Positions 1-11,835 are shown, counted from the stretch's first letter. The stretch is DNA of 43,142 nucleotides from Aeriscardovia sp. (GCA_017632535.1 JAGBRC010000015.1:1-43142), one strand, 5' to 3'. Notes: generated by a model not told the origin, from the letters alone. Made by a program: numbers and translations.

Positions 1-1
1 C

Positions 2-346
2 GGAAACGACTACAACTTCGCCCACCCGATCGTAGTTGGCATGGACAACCTTCAGCCCACAATCACCGCCCTCATCGGGCAGGGCACCGAGCCCGGGCTC
101 GCGCAAAAGATTTTGGCCCTCCCCTTCCAGGCCATGCCCGCCGCAGACATGTCTCCTGCAGGGAGCTCTTCTGCCAGCCCGATGGCTTCCGGAGGCCAGG
201 TTCAGGTGCAAGGGGCGAAGGCCGCATCCGACCTCGCTTCCACCGGATCTGACGCCGCCGCAGCGGCGATCGGCGCAGCCGTACTCCTGGCCGCCGGAGT
301 GGCGGCAGAGGTCTTGAAAAAGAAAGGGGCTAAAGAAAACAGATAG
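2..346 (+). CDS. C-terminal part of an unknown membrane-anchored protein (5' end outside window)
   Basis: The reading frame is open from the first bases of the window to a TAG at 344-346, so this is the 3' end of a longer gene; the ATG at 41 is probably internal. The visible 114 residues begin GNDYNFAHPIVVG. A low-complexity Ala/Ser/Gly/Gln linker follows, then a hydrophobic Ala/Val/Leu segment and a KKKGAKENR basic tail. That arrangement suggests an extracytoplasmic or cell-surface domain tethered by a C-terminal membrane helix, with the basic tail in the cytoplasm. I do not recognise the family. A clear intrinsic terminator follows within 25 bases of the stop, so this is the last gene of its transcript. 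Confidence 0.6.
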   Translation, partial: GNDYNFAHPIVVGMDNLQPTITALIGQGTEPGLAQKILALPFQAMPAADMSPAGSSSASPMASGGQVQVQGAKAASDLASTGSDAAAAAIGAAVLLAAGVAAEVLKKKGAKENR

Positions 347-367
347 GCTGTGAGCCTATTTTAAACC

Positions 368-396
368 GGCCGGCCTTGTGCCGGCCTTTTTATTTT
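368..396 (+). terminator. Intrinsic terminator after the first (partial) gene
   Basis: A perfect 7-bp stem, GGCCGGC (368-374) and GCCGGCC (380-386), closes a CTTGT loop and is followed by a T-rich tract TTTTTATTTTTT. It lies 21 bases after the stop codon at 346. Confidence 0.88.
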
Positions 397-446
397 TTGA
401 TTTAAGTTCGAGTCAAATTGCGGGGAGCTTCGCTTTTAAAAATTTG

Positions 447-519
447 TGGGCTCGAGGGGAATTGAACCCCCAACCTCCTGTTCCGGAGACAGACGCTCTA
501 TCCATTGAGCTACGAGCCC
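447..519 (-). tRNA. tRNA-Arg (anticodon CCG)
   Basis: The minus strand folds as a standard 73-nt cloverleaf. The acceptor is GGGCTCG/CGAGCCC with discriminator A. The D arm is GCTC/GAGC. The anticodon stem TCTGT/ACAGG closes the loop CTCCGGA, giving anticodon CCG, which reads the Arg codon CGG. The T loop is TTCAATT. The 3' CCA is not encoded. It lies only 12 bases downstream of the YbbN-like gene on the same strand, so it may be cotranscribed. Confidence 0.93.
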
Positions 520-531
520 GCTTCCACTATT

Positions 532-1488
532 CTAATACAGCAGGCAGGCAAGTTTCATCCTGGCGTTCTTCGCCCTTGGATCTCCTGCAGGAAGCATGGA
601 GATGTAGGAGAGAATGCGGTCTTTGACCTTTCCGTCCGGATCTTTGCAGGAGGCAATGAAGTCCAAAAGGCGCCCTAGGCCGTCCTCCACGTGTCCTTCG
701 TAGACTTCCAGATCGGCTGCGGCCAGCTGGGCCTCCAGATCTTTAGGATCCTTTGCGGCTTTTTCCCTTGCAGAAGCGGGATCAGACTTCTTTACCCTCG
801 CTATGAGCTCGGCTTTCGCGGCCTTGGATGCGGCCTGCCCGTCTGCGGGGTTCTCATCTACAATCTTTCTAAACTCCCGTGCAGCTTTGTCGAACTCCCC
901 CTCTTTTTCAAGCTTTTCTGCCTCTGAATAGAGGCTCTTTTCTTCCTCAGGAGCTTCTCCCTTTCCGGCTTCCTCCCCCTTGCCCATCTTGGGGGCAGAA
1001 CCCGTCACCCCTTCCTGCGCCGCAGCGTCGAGGGCGGCTTCCACGCTCCCTTTCGCAAGTTCTTCTTCCTGGTCAGGATCCAAATCCAAAGGCCCCTCGA
1101 AAAGGGGGAGGAGCTTTCCTTTAATCATGGCGAAAAGCGCCGGGAGGGTGGAGGGATCCACTACGGCGGCTTCGTTTGGGTCTTTGGAGGCGTCAATTCT
1201 CAAAAGCTGGAGCTTGCCTCCCTCTCCTTCCACGGCGCGGGCGAGATCGTCTGCAAAGCCTTCCTTGCCGGCTCCGTATATCAGCAGGAGTATGGGGTAA
1301 GTGGCCGAGGCGGGGGCATAAGACTCTACAGAGGCAAAAGAGACGTCCAAAACGTAGGAAAAGGCCTGTTTCTCCCCTTGTGACTCCTTGCGGCCCGTCG
1401 CCGCCTTCACTTTCAATCCCGACAGGTCCACGGCCCCTGCCAAAGATATCCCTATTCGTCCATTCCTGTTTTCTTCGCTTTCATTCAT
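532..1488 (-). CDS. YbbN/CnoX-like thioredoxin-fold protein with TPR-type C-terminal domain
   Basis: The 318-aa product has an N-terminal thioredoxin-like region (about residues 45-150, with YPILLLIYG and ALFAMIKGKLLPLFEG resembling the fold core). It lacks the CxxC redox pair, so it is probably not an oxidoreductase. After an acidic linker (about 150-190) comes a helical region containing EFDKAAREFRKIVDENP. It ends like the YbbN C-terminal TPR domain, with DGLGRLLDFIASCKD and a terminal helix. Family members act as chaperone-like holdases or co-chaperones; that role here is inference. The ATG is preceded by GAAGGGAAATTT. It is the last gene of a minus-strand unit with the lipoprotein (10-bp gap) and membrane protein upstream. 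Confidence 0.75.
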   Translation of the reverse strand: MNESEENRNGRIGISLAGAVDLSGLKVKAATGRKESQGEKQAFSYVLDVSFASVESYAPASATYPILLLIYGAGKEGFADDLARAVEGEGGKLQLLRIDASKDPNEAAVVDPSTLPALFAMIKGKLLPLFEGPLDLDPDQEEELAKGSVEAALDAAAQEGVTGSAPKMGKGEEAGKGEAPEEEKSLYSEAEKLEKEGEFDKAAREFRKIVDENPADGQAASKAAKAELIARVKKSDPASAREKAAKDPKDLEAQLAAADLEVYEGHVEDGLGRLLDFIASCKDPDGKVKDRILSYISMLPAGDPRAKNARMKLACLLY

Positions 1489-1498
1489 AAATTTCCCT

Positions 1499-2488
1499 TC
1501 AGCTCGCTTTTACGGAGACGGGCTCTCTGGCCGCCCCCAACACTTCAATTTTCGTACCTTTTGAAGAAGAAGGAATAAACAAGGCGACCACATTCACGTA
1601 TTTGGCGGTCAAAGTCTGGGAGGGCTCGGAAGAGAAGAGGGCCTTTTCCGCAGCCGTGGCGGGCTTGGCCGTGCCGCCCTTTCCGGCATCTCTTACCCAA
1701 GTCGAATTGATCTGGACTATTACAAGGTCGCCGGTGGAGAGCTTTAGGATTTTGGCCGAGGAGCAATCTGGGAAAAAAGTCTGGCTCTGGCTCCCCTTGG
1801 AGGCCGACAGAGCCGTCGCGAGCTCATTTTTCAGCTCCTGGAGGTTCATGTACAAATCCCCGGTCTCAAATTTTTGAAGGTATGGCGACTTCTCCCCTTC
1901 TTCCAACAAGTTCACATACCAGGAGACGGCCTCCTGAGGAGTGGCTATGAGGCCGGCATCCAGCTGGTCTCCATACTTCACCCTCTGGGTGCCAGATGCC
2001 TCAAAGGGGAGCTGTCCTCCCGGGTACAAGATGACTTCCGACCAAAGGGTGTAGTTGGACCTCGGCGAAGACTGGGTGAAAGTCAAAATCCTTTGCGAGT
2101 ACAGATCCCCGGTGGGCTCGGTTAAGACGGTTATGGACCTGGGCCAGGAGCAGGAGGAGGGGAGGAAGACAGCCGAGGCGGGATAGGGGATCTGCATGTC
2201 TGCGTTTGCCTGCCCCGTAGACGCCTCAACCTTCATCTGGCTCTCCCTTATAGAAAGCTCCGGCCCTGAGAGGAGGGAGGGGAGGGAGGAAAAGTTCTTG
2301 TCCCCTGCGGCGGAGAGGCCGGAAAGGATGCGGTTTTCGGCATTTTGCCGGGTGCTTTCCGTGGCGCAGGCGGCGGTTCCGGCCTTAGGGGGCACAGGCT
2401 CTGTCAGAGGATCTCCGCAACCTGCCAAAAGGAGGGGTAAGAAAAGCGCCAAAATGAGGGCGAGGAGAGCTTTAGGCTTTCTTTTCAC
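1499..2488 (-). CDS. Secreted lipoprotein, conserved actinobacterial type, function unknown
   Basis: The 329-aa product starts at GTG with a lipoprotein signal: a KRKPK n-region, a Leu-rich h-region and the lipobox LLAGC (Cys about residue 24). The mature part is Ser/Thr-rich and contains LWSEVILYPGGQLPFE and SWYVNLLEEGE; it resembles a family of uncharacterised actinobacterial lipoproteins (possibly DUF8094, from memory). The start lies inside the end of the upstream membrane-protein gene (17-bp overlap), so the two are likely translationally coupled and may work together at the cell surface. No catalytic motif is evident. Confidence 0.7.
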   Translation of the reverse strand: MKRKPKALLALILALFLPLLLAGCGDPLTEPVPPKAGTAACATESTRQNAENRILSGLSAAGDKNFSSLPSLLSGPELSIRESQMKVEASTGQANADMQIPYPASAVFLPSSCSWPRSITVLTEPTGDLYSQRILTFTQSSPRSNYTLWSEVILYPGGQLPFEASGTQRVKYGDQLDAGLIATPQEAVSWYVNLLEEGEKSPYLQKFETGDLYMNLQELKNELATALSASKGSQSQTFFPDCSSAKILKLSTGDLVIVQINSTWVRDAGKGGTAKPATAAEKALFSSEPSQTLTAKYVNVVALFIPSSSKGTKIEVLGAAREPVSVKAS

Positions 2489-3638
2489 GCTTCTCTTCCT
2501 CCTTTTCTTCCTTCAGCCTCTTAAAGTAGGCTCCCAGATCCTCGCTCTTGGGGTGCAGCTGCACCGGCTCGGATGAGCCGGACTTTGCCAAAAGGTTCAC
2601 GCTTCGCTTGTCGACTATGGCGGGTCCCTTATTTTTAGCTTTGGGATCCGATTCTTTAGAGGAGGCCACCGAGAAGGCGGTTCCTGCCGCCAATGCTTTG
2701 AAGGCGGCCGGGAAGGAAGGGGGTTCGGATCCGAAAAGCGAGGGCTTTTGGGCCATGGGATCTTCGCTGGATCCAAAGTCCATGTGTCTGAGGGCCGACA
2801 GGTCCATCACCTGCGTGCTCACGTCGTCTTCCTCGCTCTTTTCCCGAATCTTAAATACTTTGGTGCTTTTGACGGTCCTGGGGCGGCTGTGGCCGCGGCG
2901 CCTGTCCAAAGCGCGCTGGTCTTGGACCCACCTGGGAGCCTCCCCCGGTGAGGCAGGCTCCGCCTCCTTTTCAGGGGCACCCTTCCCTTTTCTGCAAAGC
3001 TTTGAAAAGGCCAGAGCTACAAAGGCGAAAAGGGCGCCCACGCATCCCAAGAAGGCGTAGGGGCCTGTGAGGTTGACGACTTTCGCCCTTTTCCATCCCA
3101 AAGACAGGTCCACGGGGGTGCCTTTGGGATTGAAGAGGATCAGATCCTGATCCGGAGAGGGATCCCACTGAAAGCCCATCGTCTTGCCGCATTCCACTTT
3201 TTCCCACATGTCGCTGTCCTGGAAGGTGACCGGGGAGTCCTCGGGCCAGGACTTTGGCCCCGAAGACGGTTCTGAGGCCAAACTCGTCCAAGAGGCCAGG
3301 CCGCTTATCTGGGTATAGGGTGAAGATCCGATCCACCCCTCCACGTCCCCGCTTTGCCCTATCGCCACGCACACGCTCTGGCTGGAGGAGGCTCCCACGC
3401 TGACTTCGCTTCCAGTTAAAGACAAAAGGCCTGGAACCGATACCAGGTACTCGCTTGAAGAAGAGAGGGAGGCTGAAATTTCGCTTTTAGGCTTCCAAAG
3501 GACGGAAGAGAGGATGGAAAGGGTGAAAAACGCGATCGCGACGGCGGCAAAGGTTGCAAAGAGGCAGAAGCGGACGGCCTTAAAGGCCTTTCCCCCGAAC
3601 GGAGAAGCTTTGCCAGATGGGGGGGAATGTCTGTCCAC
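2472..3638 (-). CDS. Two-helix membrane protein with extracytoplasmic loop and charged cytoplasmic tail
   Basis: I place the start at GTG 3638, which has GAAGG upstream; an in-frame TTG at 3656 would add six residues. Near the N-terminus is a membrane helix (FCLFATFAAVAIAFFTLSIL). A Ser-rich extracytoplasmic domain of about 140 residues follows, then a second helix (FLGCVGALFAFVALAF). The C-terminal cytoplasmic region of about 170 residues is highly charged, with RRRGHSRPR and a final EEKEEEKREKK. The family is not recognised. It heads an apparent operon with the lipoprotein and the YbbN-like protein, suggesting an envelope function. It is divergent from the FKBP lipoprotein across a very short shared promoter region. 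Confidence 0.65.
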   Translation of the reverse strand: MDRHSPPSGKASPFGGKAFKAVRFCLFATFAAVAIAFFTLSILSSVLWKPKSEISASLSSSSEYLVSVPGLLSLTGSEVSVGASSSQSVCVAIGQSGDVEGWIGSSPYTQISGLASWTSLASEPSSGPKSWPEDSPVTFQDSDMWEKVECGKTMGFQWDPSPDQDLILFNPKGTPVDLSLGWKRAKVVNLTGPYAFLGCVGALFAFVALAFSKLCRKGKGAPEKEAEPASPGEAPRWVQDQRALDRRRGHSRPRTVKSTKVFKIREKSEEDDVSTQVMDLSALRHMDFGSSEDPMAQKPSLFGSEPPSFPAAFKALAAGTAFSVASSKESDPKAKNKGPAIVDKRSVNLLAKSGSSEPVQLHPKSEDLGAYFKRLKEEKEEEKREKKA

Positions 3639-3674
3639 GGCCGCCTTCGCTCTCAAAAGTTTACATTACAGCTT

Positions 3675-3682
3675 ATTATAAA
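3675..3682. promoter_or_regulatory. Shared -10 region of a divergent promoter
   Basis: The sequence TATTATAAAT contains a perfect TATAAT on the minus strand (3680-3675) and a TATTAT -10-like hexamer on the plus strand. On the plus strand it ends about 7 nt before ATG 3687, which has no Shine-Dalgarno sequence, so the FKBP transcript may be leaderless. On the minus strand it sits about 37 nt before GTG 3638. No good -35 box is evident on either strand. Confidence 0.45.
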
Positions 3683-3686
3683 TCAG

Positions 3687-4673
3687 ATGTTTAACGTGCA
3701 TATTCACAAGGCCAGAGCGCTAAAGCTCCTCTTGGCCGCGCTGGCGACGGCGGGCCTCTGCGCGGGCCTCGCCGCCTGCGGGAACTCTTCTTCTTCCTCC
3801 TCCTCCAGTTCCTCTTCCAGCGCCTCCGCCCCCCTTTCCAAACTCGAAGGGGTGAGCGCTACAGGAGAGAGCGGGCAAGAGCCCCAGATCCACTTCAAGA
3901 CCCCGATGACAATTTCCCAAAATTCTTACGCGGTCCTCATCCCCGGCACCGGGGCCAAGCTCAAAGAGGGGGAGACTGTCTGCTACCAGTACATGGTCTA
4001 CAACGCCAGGACGGGATCACAGATAGACTCTACCTGGAAGCAGACTCCGCTGTGCTCCCTCACTCTAAACAGCTCCCTTGAAGCAGGCTACGAGCAGGTT
4101 CTCTCTTCCCAGAACCTCGGAGCTTCGGTGGCCTTCGGAGTGCCTGGAAGCCAGGAAAGCTCCTCGGCTTCCGGACCCGCCAACAGCGGGGACGCCTATA
4201 TATCGGTGATGACGCTTGTGAGCGTAGTTAAGACGCTGTCTAAGGCGCAGGGGACGACAGTGGAAAACATTCCAGCCGATCTTCCCAAAGTCACTACCAA
4301 CTCCTCTACCGGAGAACCCAGTTTGGACTTCAACAACTACAAGTCAAATGGGCAGTTCGTCTCCCAGACCCTTATAAAAGGGACCGGCTCCGTTGTCTCT
4401 TCTTCCGGATCTGTCGTAGTCAAATATTCAGGCTGGGTACTTTCGACAAAGAAGCTCTTCCAATCGACTTGGAATGAAGGAAACACCACGGCCTCTTTCT
4501 CCCTTTCCAACACCATAGAGGGCTTCCAAAAGGGCTTGGCCGGGCAGACTGTGGGTTCCCAGGTCCTCCTCATCATCCCGCCCAGCATGGGATACGGCAG
4601 CAACGCCCAGAGCGGCATTCCGGCAAACTCCACCCTGGTATTTGTAGTAGACATCCTCGGCACGGCAAATTAG
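3687..4673 (+). CDS. FKBP-type peptidyl-prolyl isomerase lipoprotein
   Basis: The 328-aa product starts at ATG 3687. It has a lipoprotein signal peptide ending in the lipobox LAAC (Cys about 31), then a poly-serine tether of about 12 Ser. Next comes an FKBP-like region (VLIPGTGAKLKEGETVCYQY) and a C-terminal FKBP domain with the characteristic VVVKYSGWVL, FQKGLAGQTVGSQVLLIIPP and GYG...IPANSTLVFVVDIL. It should act outside the membrane as a cis-trans prolyl isomerase or chaperone. The tandem arrangement, with a degenerate first copy, resembles other actinobacterial FKBP lipoproteins. No Shine-Dalgarno is visible and a -10-like element sits just upstream, suggesting leaderless translation. A second, cytosolic FKBP lies at 32.6 kb. 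Confidence 0.85.
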   Translation: MFNVHIHKARALKLLLAALATAGLCAGLAACGNSSSSSSSSSSSSASAPLSKLEGVSATGESGQEPQIHFKTPMTISQNSYAVLIPGTGAKLKEGETVCYQYMVYNARTGSQIDSTWKQTPLCSLTLNSSLEAGYEQVLSSQNLGASVAFGVPGSQESSSASGPANSGDAYISVMTLVSVVKTLSKAQGTTVENIPADLPKVTTNSSTGEPSLDFNNYKSNGQFVSQTLIKGTGSVVSSSGSVVVKYSGWVLSTKKLFQSTWNEGNTTASFSLSNTIEGFQKGLAGQTVGSQVLLIIPPSMGYGSNAQSGIPANSTLVFVVDILGTAN

Positions 4674-4685
4674 CTAGAGAACGCC

Positions 4686-4716
4686 AAAAACCCGCCCTTT
4701 TTGGGCGGGTTTTTTT
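4686..4716. terminator. Bidirectional intrinsic terminator between FKBP lipoprotein and atpC
   Basis: CCCGCCC (4691-4697) pairs with GGGCGGG (4703-4709) around a TTTTT loop. It is flanked by AAAAA on the left and TTTTTTT on the right, so it can terminate both convergent transcripts. Confidence 0.92.
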
Positions 4717-4722
4717 GAAGGG

Positions 4723-4982
4723 CTAATCCTCTCTGCCGCTGTCTACCGCAACCACGAGGCGGTTGCGGTCAAAGGAGGCAAACCCCCCTTCGATTGAGAA
4801 GGCCAGATCTTTTTCGGCCTTAACCTTCATCTCCCCCTTGGAGAGGATGACGAGGGCCGAGGCGTGGCCTGCGAGAAAAGTCATCCCTCCCCCTATGGCC
4901 GGAACTTCGACCTGGAAGGCCTGCCCTTTCCACAGGGGCCCTTCTTTGGAGACCACTGTGACCTCGAAAGACTTGGCGGCCA

Positions 4983-4983
<1 letters not shown>
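4723..4983 (-). CDS. atpC: F1F0 ATP synthase epsilon subunit (short form)
   Basis: The 86-aa epsilon subunit of the F1 central stalk starts with FEVTVVSKEGPLWKG and carries the family signature of a beta-sandwich with GGGMTFLAGHASALVILSKG. It stops right after the sandwich (LVVAVDSGRED). The usual C-terminal two-helix domain found in 130-140-aa homologues is missing. That domain mediates epsilon inhibition of ATP hydrolysis, so this enzyme probably lacks that brake (inference). It is the last gene of the operon; its ATG overlaps the atpD stop by one base (TAATG), and the bidirectional terminator follows. Confidence 0.93.
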
Positions 4984-7331
<2,348 letters not shown>

Positions 7332-7332
<1 letters not shown>

Positions 7333-8951
7333 CAGGCTTGCCCCACCACCATCTTTTCTTGGTCAACCTCCCCCACGGGCCTCGCCTCCTTTACGAGGGG
7401 CTCGCCGGTGTGGGTGATGAACCTTGTCCTAAACTCTTCCACGGCTTTTTCAAGCTGCGCCTCGGTGTCTTTGGAAAAGTCTTTAGAGTCCCTAATCTCG
7501 CCCAAGATTCCCGTACCGTCTTCCAGCCAGTCGCACAGCTCGTTTGCAAAGCGCACCACGTCTTCAAGGTCGAGGTCGTCAAACTTGCCGTGCGTCCCAC
7601 TCCACACCTGTACGACCTGCCTTTCCATAGGCACGGGGTGGAACTGTGGCTGCTTTAGAAGCTCCATGAGGCGCGATCCGCGGGTCAGCTCGGCTTTTGT
7701 GGCGGGGTCGAGGTCGGAAGAGAACATGGCAAAGCCCTGAAGGTCCCTGTACCTGGCCAAGGAGATCTTGAGAGTCCCGGAGACCTTTTTTAGGGCTTTG
7801 GTTTGGGCGGCGCCCCCTACCCTCGATACCGACCTTCCCACGTCTATCGCGGGCCTCTGGCCGGCATTGAAAAGATCTGACTGCAGGAAAATCTGCCCGT
7901 CAGTTATGGAGATGACGTTGGTGGGGATGTAGGCGGAGATGTCGTTGGCCTTCGTCTCCACTATCGGCAGTCCCGTCATCGAGCCGCCGCCCTTGTCGTC
8001 TGAAAGCTTGGCGCAGCGTTCAAGGAGCCTGGAGTGGAGGTAGAAGACATCGCCAGGATAGGCCTCTCTCCCCGGCGGTCGGCGAAGAAGCAGGGAAATG
8101 GCCCTATAAGCTTCGGCCTGCTTGGAAAGGTCGTCAAACACTATGAGCACGTGCTTTCCGGAATACATCCAGTGCTGGCCTATGGCCGATCCGGTGTAAG
8201 GGGCGATGTATTTAAAGCCTGCAGAATCGGAAGCCGAAGCCGCCACAATGGTCGTGTAGCGCATGGCCCCATTCTCTTCCAGGGATGCGCGCACGCCCGC
8301 AATAGTTGAGCCTTTTTGCCCCACGGCCACGTATATGCAGCGCACCTGTTTGGATGGGTCGCCGCTCTCCCAGTTTTTCCTCTGGTTGATTATGGCGTCG
8401 AGCGCGATCGCGGTCTTGCCGGTCTGCCTGTCTCCGATAATCAACTGCCTTTGCCCGCGGCCTATAGGGACCATGGCGTCTATTGCCTTTATCCCCGTTT
8501 CCATGGGCTCGTGGACAGACTTTCTGTGTATTACATCCGGCGCCTGGGCCTCCAAGATCCTGCTCTCTTCGCACCGGATTTCCCCCATGCCGTCTATGGG
8601 GCGCCCGAGGGGGTCGACTACCCTCCCCAGGTATGCGTCTCCTACGGGAACCGAAAGCACCTTGCCCGTCCTCTTGACGGGCTGGCCCTCTTCAATTCCG
8701 GAAAAGTCGCCCAGGATTACCGCCCCTATCTCCTGTTCGTCCAGGTTGAAAGCCAGTCCCTGCACTCCCCCCTCAAAGGAGAGAAGCTCATTTGACATGC
8801 ATCCTGGCAGGCCGGCTACCCTGGCTATTCCGTCGCCAGCGTTCACAACTCTGCCCACCTGCTCGCTGGGGGGCAGGGAAGGGGAGTAGGAGCCGGCGAA
8901 TTCCTCGAGGGCTTGGCGTATCTTTCCCGGATCTATTTTCAAATCCGTCAT
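7332..8951 (-). CDS. atpA: F1F0 ATP synthase alpha subunit
   Basis: The 539-aa non-catalytic F1 subunit carries Walker A GDRQTGKT, the region [16 protein letters not shown]-like ([16 protein letters not shown]), [17 protein letters not shown], and the alpha/beta signature [14 protein letters not shown]. The N-terminal region ([12 protein letters not shown]) fits docking to delta. The C-terminus is extended (EKMVVGQA), as is common in actinobacteria. It overlaps atpH by four bases (ATGA). Confidence 0.98.
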
Positions 8952-9799
8952 TTGTTTCCTTCAATTTTTGCGCAAAAGGCCAATTTTGTCTCCATGTTCG
9001 CTTTCAGGGCTTCAAGCTGGGAGCTCGCGCTCATATCCGTGACGTCGGCCCCGCAGCGAACGGTAAATCCGCCGACGAGGGAGGGGTCTAAAAGCTGTCG
9101 AACGTGCACGGGCTTTTTGAGCTTTTTGGAAAATGCGGCTTTCAAGGCCTCAACCTGGCCCGAAGTGAGAAGGGAAGCGGATCGAACTTCGATCCCAGCC
9201 TCGCCCAAGGAAGAAGTTACTGCCTCTATCTGCTCTCCAAGGAGTGATGAGTATCTTCCCCCTCCCTCTTGCGCGCATCTTGCCGCTAGGATCCGGCTCT
9301 CCTCTTCAAAGCCTTCCGGAATGAGCTTTTCGCAGAGCTCCTTCCTCTTTTGCCCCGAGGCGAGCTTGTCGGAAAGGCAGCGGTCTAAAAGCGGATGGCT
9401 GGATGCGAGCTCCTGGAAGAGCTCCAGCTCTCCTCTCACCTTCTGTGCGGTTTTACGATTTTTGGCCCCTTCAATCAGGCAGTCTTTGCCCATTTTTTCA
9501 GCGGCCCAGGCAAGATCTTCCCTTCTGCTCCATGCAAGGGAGGAAAGCAGAGCTGCAGCCTTCGCCGCGTTGGGACTGGCGCCCTGCAAAAGGGCGGAGG
9601 CGAGCTCCTCTTTTTCAGAAAGGGTGTGCGAGGAATCCAAAAAAGCCTCAAGAATTTTGTCGTGGGAGGCAATGAGAGAAGAAAGGGCAAAAAGCGATAG
9701 GGCAGTGTCAACATTTGCCTGATTGAAAAAACTCCCCAGTGCGGACTCTTTTTCAGCCCTCTCGAGAGAGATCCTAGAAGTCTGCCCTCCCGGCTTCAC
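8948..9799 (-). CDS. atpH: F1F0 ATP synthase delta subunit (long form)
   Basis: This 283-aa delta (OSCP) subunit has a GTG start that overlaps the atpF stop (GTGA). It has an N-terminal six-helix-type domain ([20 protein letters not shown]) and a C-terminal conserved part ending [32 protein letters not shown], matching the family's P.LIGGxxxRxGDxxxDxS signature. It is about 100 residues longer than the roughly 178-aa enterobacterial form. It resembles the 270-280-aa delta of bifidobacteria rather than the mycobacterial b-delta fusion. It forms the peripheral-stalk cap on F1. Confidence 0.95.
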   Translation of the reverse strand: MKPGGQTSRISLERAEKESALGSFFNQANVDTALSLFALSSLIASHDKILEAFLDSSHTLSEKEELASALLQGASPNAAKAAALLSSLAWSRREDLAWAAEKMGKDCLIEGAKNRKTAQKVRGELELFQELASSHPLLDRCLSDKLASGQKRKELCEKLIPEGFEEESRILAARCAQEGGGRYSSLLGEQIEAVTSSLGEAGIEVRSASLLTSGQVEALKAAFSKKLKKPVHVRQLLDPSLVGGFTVRCGADVTDMSASSQLEALKANMETKLAFCAKIEGNK

Positions 9800-10326
9800 T
9801 TTTCCTCCCCGGAGCCAATCCTTGAAATAGCCGAATCCGACATGCTCGTTTGTACGCCGGGATCTTTCAACTCGGATCCCAGGATTTTAGATGCCATGGA
9901 GACTGCCAGGCTTCCCACCTCGGCGCTGAGGTCGGAAAGGGCTTTGGCCTTTTGGGCCTCGAGGTCAGCTTTGGCCTCCTGTCGGATCTTTTCAGCCTCG
10001 GCCGCCGCCCTCTCTTGGGCTTCAGCCACGATTTGATCGGCCTGGGATCTGGCCTCCTGTCGGATCTTTTCAGCCTCCATCTTCGCCGATCCCAAAAGCT
10101 CGTCGTACTTTTCCTTGAGTTTTTGGGCGTCCTGCTTCATGGCCGTGGCGTCTTCTATCTGCCCTTTGATCTTTTTTGCGCGCTCGTTCATCACCTTGTT
10201 GAACTTGGGCATGACGAATTTGGCGAAGACTATGAGAAGCACTACGAGCACGACTGAAGACCAGATGAGATCGTAGACCTTGGGGAAAAATAGGTCAGAT
10301 CCTGAGCCCGCTGCTAACACAACCAT
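9796..10326 (-). CDS. atpF: F1F0 ATP synthase subunit b
   Basis: The 176-aa peripheral stalk subunit has one N-terminal membrane helix (LIWSSVVLVVLLIVFAKFVM) followed by a long charged coiled coil. The segment AEKIRQEA occurs twice, 26 residues apart, and the underlying 27 bases are identical, pointing to a recent internal duplication or repeat homogenisation. A short C-terminal domain (SMASKILGSELKD) contacts delta. It sits 18 bases downstream of atpE. Confidence 0.95.
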   Translation of the reverse strand: MVVLAAGSGSDLFFPKVYDLIWSSVVLVVLLIVFAKFVMPKFNKVMNERAKKIKGQIEDATAMKQDAQKLKEKYDELLGSAKMEAEKIRQEARSQADQIVAEAQERAAAEAEKIRQEAKADLEAQKAKALSDLSAEVGSLAVSMASKILGSELKDPGVQTSMSDSAISRIGSGEEK

Positions 10327-10344
10327 CGGGACCTCCCGGAGGGG

Positions 10345-11458
<1,114 letters not shown>

Positions 11459-11540
11459 TTTCTAGGATGAGCATTATCCCTCGCCTTCTACTCGGTTGTC
11501 TCGTTGGTTGCGCGCGATTCAAAAAGTCAAAATCGGCGTT

Positions 11541-11563
11541 ACACCTCATTAATTTATAGGTGT
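11541..11563. promoter_or_regulatory. Inverted repeat upstream of the ATP synthase operon
   Basis: ACACCT (11541-11546) and AGGTGT (11558-11563) are separated by an AT-rich 11-base spacer. The spacing suits a protein-binding site, about 80 bases upstream of atpB. No regulator is identifiable. Confidence 0.3.
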
Positions 11564-11594
11564 CATCAGACAAACCCGGCCTGTTTTACGCCTG

Positions 11595-11623
11595 TTGCGC
11601 CTACAGTTTTTCCCTGTTACAAT
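11595..11623 (+). promoter_or_regulatory. Promoter of the initiator tRNA gene
   Basis: A TTGCGC -35 (11595-11600) and TACAAT -10 (11618-11623) are spaced by 17 bases. The expected start is about 11630, just before the tRNA at 11635. GTTAC/GTAAC arms overlap the -10. Confidence 0.55.
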
Positions 11624-11634
11624 AGGTAACACGA

Positions 11635-11708
11635 CGCGGGGTGGAGCAGCTCGGTAGCTCGCTGGGCTCATAACCCAGAGGTCTCAGGTCCAAATCCTGA
11701 CCCCGCTA
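11635..11708 (+). tRNA. Initiator tRNA-fMet (anticodon CAT)
   Basis: The 74-nt cloverleaf starts CGCGGGG and ends CCCCGCT with discriminator A, so position 1 (C) and position 72 (T) are unpaired, as in initiators. The anticodon stem has the three initiator G:C pairs (GGG/CCC) around CTCATAA. The T arm TCAGG/CCTGA encloses TCCAAAT. Position 55 is therefore C rather than the near-universal T (pseudouridine). The 3' CCA is not encoded. A promoter and a terminator flank it closely, so it is a single-gene transcript. Confidence 0.95.
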
Positions 11709-11718
11709 CGAAGTAAGT

Positions 11719-11740
11719 CCCCATTTATGGGGGCTTTTTT
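11719..11740 (+). terminator. Intrinsic terminator after tRNA-fMet
   Basis: CCCCAT (11719-11724) pairs with ATGGGG (11727-11732), followed by TTTTTT (11735-11740), 10 bases after the tRNA. Confidence 0.8.
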
Positions 11741-11835
11741 ATTGCCGCATAAGGCGCATAAATCCGAGGACGGCGATCTCGGCTTTCACACAAACAAAGC
11801 GGAAAAATAAAGGGCCAAAATTAAATCCTGACAAA

